Part shown: positions 1-5,366 of the stretch, piece by piece
Position numbering within the stretch: position 1 is the stretch's first letter
Layout of the letters: the number at the start of each line of letters is the position of its first letter
Source of the DNA: DATJGF01 sp035495315
Lineage (GTDB): Bacteria; Verrucomicrobiota; Verrucomicrobiia; Limisphaerales; UBA8199
DNA: 5,366 nt
Direction of reading: 5' to 3'
Assembly: GCA_035495315.1 (NCBI GenBank)
Contig: DATJGF010000033.1
Coordinates: 1 to 5,366 of the forward strand
Notes under the pieces: model-generated
Seen by the model: the letters and a program-made list of their open reading frames with translations, nothing else
Told to the model about the DNA's origin: nothing
Databases searched by the model: none
Position numbers and translations under genes: made by a program

Positions 1-84
1 GGTTCTGGAATGAAAGGCGTGATCATCGTCAAAAGATCTGACATATTGAGAGCCAGCAACTAAGAAATTCACACTAGCCGACGG

Positions 85-119
85 GCGGGATTTGATCTCT
101 GACAACAGATCGGTCCCGC
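85..119. repeat. Imperfect inverted repeat / hairpin
   Basis: GCGGGA (85-90) pairs with TCCCGC (114-119). After one unpaired T, two T-G wobbles (92-93 with 112-113) lead into GATCT (94-98) pairing with AGATC (107-111). The result is a stem of about 13 pairs around an 8-nt loop. No T-run follows on either strand, so it is not a textbook intrinsic terminator. It lies just upstream of the integrase relic and could be a terminator variant, a mobile-element end or a structured transcript segment. No gene is visible in 1-139. Confidence 0.4.
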
Positions 120-142
120 TCACCTGCCAACTCTGGATGCCG

Positions 143-641
143 TAAGAAAGTGCTTGATCGAATGGTTAGTCAGCGGGCGAAATGAACCTGCGCCGCACCC
201 GGAACCGTGCAGCCGTCAGGGGCTTGGCTCATGAAGCAGCGTACGCGGGACTTCTGAGCCCAGACTTGGCCGCAGGCATTGCTCAGGTAAAAGACCTAAA
301 GCAGTTGGGTCAGCGCTCCGGCAACTGGCTGACTCAAGACACAGCGCAGATGTCCTCAGACTTTCCCGCGGGGAGAGTCTACGCGCCAAAAGGAACTGTG
401 CAATGCTCGCGATGCTATTCGAATGTGGACTCCGTGCTGGTCTAGAACTCGACGACATCCAAACTCGCCAAGGACCCTGGGCCATTGTCGATTTGATCGG
501 TAAGGGTGATCACGTGCGAACGGTTCCGATTCCCCATTGGGGCTAAACAAGCGCTCGATGAGCGGCTTTCAGCAGCGGGGATTACAAAGGGAAATCTTTC
601 GAGCGGTGAAGATCGAGATTCTGGCACATAAAGACTTAAGG
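143..641 (+). pseudogene. Decayed tyrosine recombinase (phage-type integrase)
   Basis: This is a relic of a site-specific tyrosine recombinase, an enzyme that cuts and rejoins DNA at short target sites. Homology starts near 143-170, with a TAG at 167-169 where the family pattern G-L-S-A-G expects leucine. The frame of the ATG at 182 gives the core-binding part (MNLR, AAVRGLAHEAA, GLLSPDLAAGI, SGNWLTQDTAQ) to about 351. The next frame (352-540) gives ESLRAKRNCAMLAMLF, ECGLRAG with the first catalytic arginine, LELDDIQ, and VDLIGKGDHVRTVPIPHW with the beta-hairpin lysine. An extra G near 541 shifts to AKQALDERLSAAGITKG (542-589), and another shift gives REIFRAV then LAHKDLR (588-641). About three residues are missing after CGLR. 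Much of the catalytic C-terminus is deleted: the HxxR box is damaged and no tyrosine nucleophile is visible. Frame and motif order are seen directly; the family call is from remembered consensus. It cannot encode an active enzyme. Confidence 0.8.
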
Positions 642-817
642 TAAGGTCGAGTCGTGCGTATTCACCGTCCCTGTCCTGTAGGTGTGAAAGCGACCTAGGA
701 AAACCTAGTACGGCGAGAGGCGTTGATCGCGGAGCGAAAGTCGACATGGCTTCAGAAGACTTCTATTGCTCTCCCAGCGACAATTGTTACATGTCAGCGT
801 AACTCCGATCAGTCTCT
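642..817. other. Non-coding convergent spacer between integrase relic and receptor
   Basis: No convincing coding sequence is present. It may hold the last eroded codons of the integrase, but I could not align them to the family. Two weak inverted repeats are visible: CTAGG/CCTAG around an AAAA loop (695-708) and GTTAC/GTAAC around an 8-nt loop (786-803). The second lies 14 bp beyond the receptor stop codon. Neither has a T-tract, so no confident terminator can be named for the receptor transcript. Confidence 0.4.
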
Positions 818-3800
818 TTAGAACGAGAGCCTCGCTTGGAACTCAATCACCCGTCCCGCAAGACCGTCGGGAGCACGACCGAACTGACCCTGATTGATAA
901 TGTCGGTGGGCGCCGACGCAGGAATGAATGGTGCGAGATTCAGAATGTTGAATGCATTGAAGAAGTTTGCGCGGATGGTGAGACTCGATTCTTCACTCAA
1001 CAGTTTTGGCAGCGCAAAATCCTTTCCGACGGTCAGATCGACCGACGTGTAGCTGGGGCCACGGAAGATGTTCCGGCAGGCACACCCAGGTCCAAGCGTA
1101 TTAAAGTCGAAGTTGGGGCAGGAACTTGGTACACCCGGAACCGCTTTGCAATTAGGAAATAGCCCATTGATGTAATCTTGCTTGCTCGGGCTGGATATGA
1201 CTCCGCCGTTGTAAGCGAATGGCAAGTCCGGACAATACCCGTCGCCGTTGCGATCGGCGTTCGTATTGCAACTGCCAATCAGAGCGGCAAACGGAAATCC
1301 GGTATGCGCACTGAGAATTCCGCTGATCATCCAGCCGCCGACCGTCTTGCCCGTCCAGGAGTTGCGACCACCGATGAATGGAGACTCCCACGTGCCCGAG
1401 ATGACCAGGTTACGACGGATATCGAAATCCGAGTTACCACGATCGAGGTTCTGATTGAAAGGGTCTGTCTGCTGATAACCGATTTCATAAGAAGCCGTAT
1501 CAATTGCGTGACTTAGGGTAAAGCTGCCATCAAATTGGAACCCATGTTTAAATCTGCGGGTCAGCGACACCACCATGGCGTCGAAGCTAGCGTTCACATC
1601 CGGCAACGGAGTGTAGATGTTAGTGAAACTGTTATTGCCTGTAGCATGCGGCACCAAACAGGTAGGGTTGCCCGATCCGCAGAGTTGCCCATTCGGCCCA
1701 TTCAATTCGAATTTGTTCTGAGATCCGTCAAAGGTGTCGCCGGGGAAAAGGCGGTTAACGTCTATCGTACGTACAAGCTTTCGGCTTCTGCTGCCTTGAT
1801 ACCCAAGCTTTACTAGCCAGTCTTTCACCGGCTCATACTGCCCCTGAAGCGAGAAGATGTAAACGTAAGGGGCGGGTTCGTTGGGTCGCGTAGCAAATAA
1901 CGATACTGGGCTAGTCCCAGTGCAAGTGGGATCTGAACAGAGGGCTCCGTTGGGAGCAACGCCGTTCGAGAATGCCGGATTGACTGGATAACTGTTCGCC
2001 TGCTTGTTAGACCCGAGAGCATATTGGATGTTTGAACCCGGCGGTGTGCCCACGATCGGACCGGGGTCAAAGAAACAACACACAGAAGTGGCCAGAGCTG
2101 AGAATGGAGTGTTCTGCCGGACATTGTCATAGACCACGTCGGAGTTGCGGTTAAAGATCAGCCCAAAGCCTCCCCGGAATACCAGCCGGCCATTAGTTTT
2201 TTCCGGGCTCCACGCGAATCCGAATCGAGGACCAAAATTGTTGTAGTCAGGGTCATAAAGATTGCTGCGGCAAGGAGTGAGAGGCGAAGTTGGACCACAA
2301 ACAAAGCCGTTAACAATTCCGTTAGATCCGTATTCGTAATTACTAAGCATGCCGTGAGCTTCAGTGAGTGGCGAGAAGTACTCCCAGCGCAAGCCCAGAT
2401 TCAACGTTAGATTTGGGCGCACTTTCCAATCATCCTGAGCAAAAAGGCCGTAATCGCCGGTCCGAAAATAACGCTGCCCGTTCAACTGCCCGCCTCTCGG
2501 ATCGACACCCTGCTGCTCAAAAAAGCAACAGGCATCGTTGGCGAAATTCAGCAATCCGCGAAACTGGTATTGCGGGCGTTCGGCGCCCGGCTGGTCGTTA
2601 TTATTTTGTTCGCGCCTGGCCTCGACCCCAAACTTCCATGCATGCTGATGTTGAACCACACTGAAAGTGTCAGCCAGCCCGTATGTGTTCTGGGCAAGAG
2701 CGCTGGGAGTGGTCGAACTCTGAGGGATGCCAAGGAAGCTGTCATTGGCGGGAAATCCGCCGATATCGAAATCAAACAATCGGATCTGCGGGATACCGAA
2801 ATCAGTCTGTCCTGTGGGCTGCCGTTGATCAAAGTCCCAGCGCGTGAAGTTGACGCGGAATTCGTTCAGCATGGTGGAACTGATTACGCGGTTCCAGCCG
2901 ACAGTCGAAGCATAATTGTGCGGCAGAAGACTCAAATCATCGATAGGACGCTGGCCGCCGTTGAAGTTGTTAAGCCGAACCAAAAACGTGCTGACAAAAA
3001 ATTGATCGTTTCCATGCGCGTAATCCATTCGTCCGTTGTATTGGTTGCCGCTGCTGCTACTGGGCTGGACAAGATCGAAGATCCCCCAATCGGGAATTCC
3101 GTCGGGACCGGCACCAGGTGCTTGAGCCGGTGATTGTCCGGGAGTGTTGCCAGCCACGTACCACTGACCCAGCACGTTACTTGGATCGAATGAACAGCAA
3201 TCAGTCTCGGAAACGATATTAGCGATTCTCGGCGTTATGCCCGGAGTGCCGAATATTTTCGCGGCCATACTGCCGGGGTTCTGCTGTATCACGTACTGCT
3301 CGAACTCAGGAGTTTCCAGGGCTTGCGCGCGCAGCAGCGCACTGCTCGATAGCCGCACTCCTTCGTACGAGAAGAAAAAGAACAGCTTGTCTTTGAGAAC
3401 TGGCCCGCCGATGCTGCCGGCGTAATCCCGATATCGCTGGTCAACTCTTTCTGGACACTGCCGCGCAAAAATCGTAAATTGACTGGGCGTTCCCCGTTCG
3501 CAGGTCTGAAGAGAGGCGGGCAAATTCGTCGGTCCTTCAAACTTATTGAACGCGTTTAGCCCCTTATCGTTGAATTTCACAAAGGCGCTACCGTGCCAAC
3601 TATTGGTGCCGCTTTTGGAGATGACCTTTACCTGCGCTCCGGAGTTCCGACCATCCTGTGCCGAGTAAGTGTTGGATGTAACCGTGATCTCCTGCACCGC
3701 CTCGGGATTTGGGGTAATGACCGCCGCGCCTCCCCATTCCAGGCTGTTCACGCTGACGCCGTCGAGCATATAGTCGTTGGCGGACACGCGCTGTCCGTCC

Positions 3801-4414
3801 GCGATGGCCTGGACCTGATTCTCAGTCTGAAAAATCTGACTATTGGAGCCACCCGGCCCAGCTTGCTGCGGAATGGCCTGAGAATTCCCATTGGCCTGGC
3901 GAGAGGCGTCGGCGAACACTCCGGGAGCCAGCCTGACCAATTGGTAGGGGTCCCGACCAAATGCCGGAAGGTCAACAACCTGTTCCGAGGTGACGGTGCC
4001 GCTGACATTCGCGTTTTCCGTTTGCAACTCCTCGGTCCCAGAGAGAACGGTTACGCTTTCCTGACTGGGGCCGGGTTGAAGCAAGACGTTCAGGCCGTGC
4101 ACCGCCTCCGCAGCAACGACAACGTCGGGTGTGGTTTGTTGCTTAAAGCTTGCGGCGTCGGTAACTACTGTATAAGTGCCGGGCAAAAGACCCGGAATTC
4201 TGTAGAAGCCTTCACCGTTAGCGACGCTATCCCGTGCCACACCGGTCGCATTATTAGTCGCGGTAACCTTCGCTCCGGCAACTGCGGCGCCGGTCTGGTC
4301 GGTGATTACTCCTTGAAGGCTACTGCCGTATTGGGCCAGGGCTTGGGTGGTGGCAATCACGGCGATTGAGAAAACGAAACAAATGCGGACCAGGACGCAG
4401 GTGGCACGGGTCAT
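818..4414 (-). CDS. Oar-like TonB-dependent outer-membrane receptor with carboxypeptidase-regulatory-like N-terminal domain
   Basis: A complete 1,198-residue outer-membrane receptor, expected to take up or bind a large substrate using energy from TonB-ExbBD. Residues 1-27 are a type I signal peptide (hydrophobic 11-21, cleavage expected after ALA27). Residues about 31-115 form a CarboxypepD_reg-like beta-sandwich (GVITDQTGAAVAGAKV, GFYRIPGLLPGTYTV). ESVTVLSG (119-126) is a candidate TonB box. The plug follows to about 270, with YMLDGVSVN and PNPEAVQEITV, ending in GRNSGAQVKVISKSGTNSWHG. The barrel carries family blocks YAGSIGGPVLKDKLFFFFSYEG (about 331-352), YGLFAQDDWKVRPNLTLNLG (655-674), SDFDIRRNLVISG (995-1007) and FRGPSYTSVDLTVGKDF (1117-1133). 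It ends in the terminal phenylalanine expected by the BAM assembly machinery. The start is supported by an AGGAGG site and the signal peptide. Length suits acidobacterial members of the family. Three Cys-Cys pairs (406-407, 629-630, 779-780) and many other cysteines suggest disulphide-stabilised outer loops (inference). Substrate unknown; no partner gene adjoins it. Confidence 0.95.
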   Translation of the reverse strand: MTRATCVLVRICFVFSIAVIATTQALAQYGSSLQGVITDQTGAAVAGAKVTATNNATGVARDSVANGEGFYRIPGLLPGTYTVVTDAASFKQQTTPDVVVAAEAVHGLNVLLQPGPSQESVTVLSGTEELQTENANVSGTVTSEQVVDLPAFGRDPYQLVRLAPGVFADASRQANGNSQAIPQQAGPGGSNSQIFQTENQVQAIADGQRVSANDYMLDGVSVNSLEWGGAAVITPNPEAVQEITVTSNTYSAQDGRNSGAQVKVISKSGTNSWHGSAFVKFNDKGLNAFNKFEGPTNLPASLQTCERGTPSQFTIFARQCPERVDQRYRDYAGSIGGPVLKDKLFFFFSYEGVRLSSSALLRAQALETPEFEQYVIQQNPGSMAAKIFGTPGITPRIANIVSETDCCSFDPSNVLGQWYVAGNTPGQSPAQAPGAGPDGIPDWGIFDLVQPSSSSGNQYNGRMDYAHGNDQFFVSTFLVRLNNFNGGQRPIDDLSLLPHNYASTVGWNRVISSTMLNEFRVNFTRWDFDQRQPTGQTDFGIPQIRLFDFDIGGFPANDSFLGIPQSSTTPSALAQNTYGLADTFSVVQHQHAWKFGVEARREQNNNDQPGAERPQYQFRGLLNFANDACCFFEQQGVDPRGGQLNGQRYFRTGDYGLFAQDDWKVRPNLTLNLGLRWEYFSPLTEAHGMLSNYEYGSNGIVNGFVCGPTSPLTPCRSNLYDPDYNNFGPRFGFAWSPEKTNGRLVFRGGFGLIFNRNSDVVYDNVRQNTPFSALATSVCCFFDPGPIVGTPPGSNIQYALGSNKQANSYPVNPAFSNGVAPNGALCSDPTCTGTSPVSLFATRPNEPAPYVYIFSLQGQYEPVKDWLVKLGYQGSRSRKLVRTIDVNRLFPGDTFDGSQNKFELNGPNGQLCGSGNPTCLVPHATGNNSFTNIYTPLPDVNASFDAMVVSLTRRFKHGFQFDGSFTLSHAIDTASYEIGYQQTDPFNQNLDRGNSDFDIRRNLVISGTWESPFIGGRNSWTGKTVGGWMISGILSAHTGFPFAALIGSCNTNADRNGDGYCPDLPFAYNGGVISSPSKQDYINGLFPNCKAVPGVPSSCPNFDFNTLGPGCACRNIFRGPSYTSVDLTVGKDFALPKLLSEESSLTIRANFFNAFNILNLAPFIPASAPTDIINQGQFGRAPDGLAGRVIEFQARLSF

Positions 4415-4417
4415 TAG

Positions 4418-4424
4418 ACCTCCT
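4418..4424 (-). promoter_or_regulatory. Shine-Dalgarno site of the receptor gene
   Basis: On the - strand this reads AGGAGGT, with AGGAGG four bases before TCTA-free-standing ATG context (AGGAGG-TCTA-ATG). It is a near-perfect anti-16S match at short but acceptable spacing. It fixes 4414 as the translation start, in agreement with the signal peptide beginning there. Confidence 0.85.
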
Positions 4425-4547
4425 ACAAATTCGGCTTGCGCTTGCTGCTATTGAGTACGCTGACCGTTGGAGTCCATTACAGACCCGACGCGAACGGGAG
4501 AGTAACACGGACAGAAACACGATCTACTAACATTAGCAAAACGGATT

Positions 4548-4575
4548 TTTATAGCATTGGTTTGAAGACAGTCAA
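4548..4575 (-). promoter_or_regulatory. Predicted sigma-70-type promoter of the receptor gene
   Basis: On the - strand the -35 element is TTGACT (4570-4575), followed by a 16-bp spacer and a -10 TATAAA (4548-4553). TGC immediately precedes the -10, giving an extended -10 (TGnTATAAA). Transcription would start near 4541, leaving a leader of about 125 nt before the ATG at 4414. It is the best hexamer pair I found upstream of the receptor. The start point is predicted, not observed. Confidence 0.6.
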
Positions 4576-4586
4576 GACATTCTTCA
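4563..4586. promoter_or_regulatory. Inverted repeat flanking the -35 element, possible operator
   Basis: TGAAGA (4563-4568) and TCTTCA (4581-4586) form a perfect 6-bp inverted repeat with a 12-bp centre, and the -35 hexamer (4570-4575) lies inside that centre. TCAAGAC also occurs twice, at 4572-4578 and 4591-4597. A dimeric regulator bound here would block or contact RNA polymerase, but no regulator gene is in the window. Arms of 6 bp can arise by chance in intergenic DNA. Confidence 0.35.
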
Positions 4587-4611
4587 GAAATCAAGACCGC
4601 GCTTCCCAGCG

Positions 4612-4625
4612 GCCCATCGCCCATC
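4612..4625. repeat. Tandem GCCCATC x2
   Basis: Two adjacent identical heptamers, GCCCATC at 4612-4618 and 4619-4625, about 40 bp upstream of the predicted -35. It is seen directly, but it is short and may have no function; replication slippage would explain it. Confidence 0.4.
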
Positions 4626-4780
4626 CCAGTTCTTGTTGAAATTTCCCTTTTGTCACCGTACTTCAAAGTCCCCCGAATACAATCGCAAATGAATGGCTTA
4701 CAGAGAAATCGGACAGCGAATACAAACCCGGCGAGCCCACTATGGGACCGCTCCCGTGAAATTAGGCGCCGAGGGCCTGC

Positions 4781-4794
4781 TGACACATGTGTCA
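4781..4794. repeat. Perfect 14-bp palindrome
   Basis: TGACACATGTGTCA is its own reverse complement over all 14 bases. It resembles either a dimeric-regulator operator or two TGTGTCA element ends joined head to head. Another TGACACA lies at 5009-5015, so TGTGTCA (4788-4794) and that copy could bound a 228-bp remnant. Similarity between the two putative ends is strong only over 7 bp. Confidence 0.5.
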
Positions 4795-4960
4795 CACTAT
4801 CCCATGTTCCTCGTCCCTGGGGTGGCCGCCTGTGATGATGGTAGTCCTTGGTGCAGTGCTGATGGTGATCCGAATCGAGGGCCCACAGCAGGTCATTTCG
4901 CTTCCGGACGGATGGAAACATAGATACAAACACACTAGACACACGATTGTAAGCGGGTAA
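4787..4960 (+). CDS. Possible 57-residue single-pass membrane protein or gene fragment
   Basis: A short ORF with ATG at 4787 and TAA at 4958-4960. Residues about 16-28 (VMMVVLGAVLMVI) would form a short membrane helix. It is followed by RIEGPQQVISLPDGW, which recalls membrane-anchored hypothetical proteins that carry an extracytoplasmic SLPDG motif soon after a helix. The tail (KHRYKHTRHTIVSG) is basic and looks unlike a natural domain end, so this may be the truncated start of a longer gene. The first ATG lies within the 14-bp palindrome and has no Shine-Dalgarno. Met codons at 4835 and 4838 are alternative starts with only weak purine context. The resemblance is from memory. Chance is a serious alternative. 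Confidence 0.25.
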   Translation: MCHTIPCSSSLGWPPVMMVVLGAVLMVIRIEGPQQVISLPDGWKHRYKHTRHTIVSG

Positions 4961-5280
4961 TGAGCAGCCGGTTAGTTGGAGATGATCTGAAGATGTCTGA
5001 ACTTTTTTGACACAGCACTCGCGCAGGCGCCCACGACACCGCAATTCATCGTGCTGTCGTCATTAAGCATTCGAATCGGTTTACAAGGCGGTTTCCTCCG
5101 AGGCGGGGGAACACCCTCTGCAATTTTGCACCGGCCCGCACGGGATCGCCGCTCTAACACTGAGTAGACAGTCGCATCCTCGTACTCAAGTCTTAATCTT
5201 TAATCTGCTCAAAATGTGCAAACATCGAGTCAGGCAGCTGGAATCTTCAGCTGTTGACCTGCGTGGACGTATTGCTCCCC
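4961..5280. other. Intergenic stretch with no recognised gene
   Basis: No coding sequence or RNA gene is recognised on either strand. Visible elements are TGACACA (5009-5015), GGCGG repeated around 5090-5106, a tandem TTAATCT pair (5193-5206) and the hairpin at 5231-5261. Short open frames here are rich in Arg, Cys and Pro and lack any motif. Confidence 0.4.
5231..5261. repeat. Bulged hairpin downstream of the right-edge reading frame
   Basis: CAGCTG (5235-5240) pairs with CAGCTG (5248-5253) around a 7-nt loop. CAGG (5231-5234) can extend the stem with CCTG (5258-5261) across a 4-nt bulge. It lies 20 bp past the stop of the possible - strand gene at the right edge, where a terminator would be expected. 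No T-run follows on the - strand, so a terminator role is only possible. Confidence 0.3.
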
Positions 5281-5366
5281 TTAAGCAGCTCGCTGCCGCT
5301 CAGCCACTTTAGCCAACGCAATGGTGAGTGCCGCTCCGCCCAGGGTCTTTACCAAGCTTGAGTGTT
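5281..5366 (-). CDS. Possible C-terminal end of a gene running off the right edge
   Basis: The - strand reads an open frame from the window edge to a TAA at 5281-5283, giving the last 27 residues: HSSLVKTLGG, then AALTIALAKVAERQRAA. The composition is protein-like: a small-residue hydrophobic stretch followed by a charged amphipathic tail, unlike the Cys/Arg-rich chance frames nearby. A hairpin follows at 5231-5261. It would be on the receptor's strand but about 870 bp upstream, too far to assume an operon. Family unknown; the fragment is too short to exclude chance. Confidence 0.3.
   Translation of the reverse strand, partial: HSSLVKTLGGAALTIALAKVAERQRAA

Larger units (their letters stand above)
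4415..4786. other. Receptor leader and upstream region without a gene
   Basis: From 4415 to about 4541 is the predicted untranslated leader of the receptor mRNA. I see no riboswitch-like conserved core in it. Beyond the promoter, 4590-4786 has no credible coding sequence: open frames on both strands are rich in Cys, His, Arg and Ser and show no domain. ACTATGGGA (4738-4746) and ACTATCCCA (4796-4804) are near mirror-like motifs flanking the palindrome region and could be worn mobile-element sequence, but this is unproven. Confidence 0.45.

Noticed and set aside
182..445. Intact small 87-residue protein starting at 182
   Set aside because: The first two thirds match the middle of a recombinase, and the homology continues in another frame after about 351. 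The C-terminal residues of this frame are out-of-frame noise, so it is part of a pseudogene, not a small gene.
442..747. 101-codon - strand frame over the integrase relic
   Set aside because: The + strand gives recognisable recombinase motifs across the same bases; the - strand frame has none.
786..803. GTTAC/GTAAC inverted repeat as the receptor's terminator
   Set aside because: Only a 5-bp AT-containing stem with no T-tract on the - strand, too weak to call as a terminator.
2570..3133. 187-codon + strand open frame opposite the receptor barrel
   Set aside because: Antisense shadow without motifs, internal to an intact conserved gene on the other strand.
3593..4369. 258-codon + strand open frame opposite the receptor's N-terminal part
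   Set aside because: It is antisense to clearly conserved signal peptide, regulatory-like and plug domains, and has no recognisable domain. It is a codon-bias shadow of the real gene.
4448..5044. 198-codon - strand open frame upstream of the receptor
   Set aside because: It is rich in Cys, His, Arg and Ser and shows no domain or motif. It runs through the predicted receptor promoter and is antisense to the more protein-like small membrane ORF. No Shine-Dalgarno was noted at its start.
5160..5280. Possible CRISPR or tandem-repeat array near the TTAATCT pair
   Set aside because: Only two adjacent 7-bp copies, with no regular spacers or longer repeats.

Overview
The window most likely comes from an Acidobacteriota chromosome, isolate or metagenome bin. 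The main reason is its single large gene: an Oar-like TonB-dependent receptor of about 1,200 residues with an N-terminal carboxypeptidase-regulatory-like domain, a type that is heavily expanded in that phylum. The broken integrase at the left end also resembles the short tyrosine recombinases common in acidobacterial genomes. This assignment rests on remembered family patterns, not on a search.

Layout, left to right. Positions 1-139 hold no gene but contain a strong imperfect hairpin (85-119). Positions 143-641 hold a decayed tyrosine recombinase on the + strand, readable only by moving between three reading frames, with an in-frame stop and internal deletions. Positions 642-817 are non-coding and show only weak inverted repeats. 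Positions 818-4414 (- strand) hold the intact receptor gene, convergent with the integrase relic. Just upstream are a good Shine-Dalgarno (4418-4424) and, about 130 bp further out, an extended -10 promoter (4548-4575) whose -35 lies inside an inverted repeat.

The remaining 0.8 kb is poor in genes. It holds a 14-bp perfect palindrome (4781-4794), a 57-codon + strand ORF with one predicted membrane helix (4787-4960) that may be a gene fragment, a hairpin (5231-5261), and what may be the last 27 codons of a - strand gene running off the right edge (5281-5366).

The receptor appears to be a single-gene transcription unit. No SusD-like lipoprotein, sigma/anti-sigma pair, ExbBD/TonB or catabolic enzyme lies beside it here, so its substrate cannot be inferred from context. 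I found no convincing new multi-gene system. The points most worth a second look are the promoter/operator arrangement, the three paired-cysteine sites in the receptor, the palindrome with the small membrane ORF, and the extent of integrase decay.
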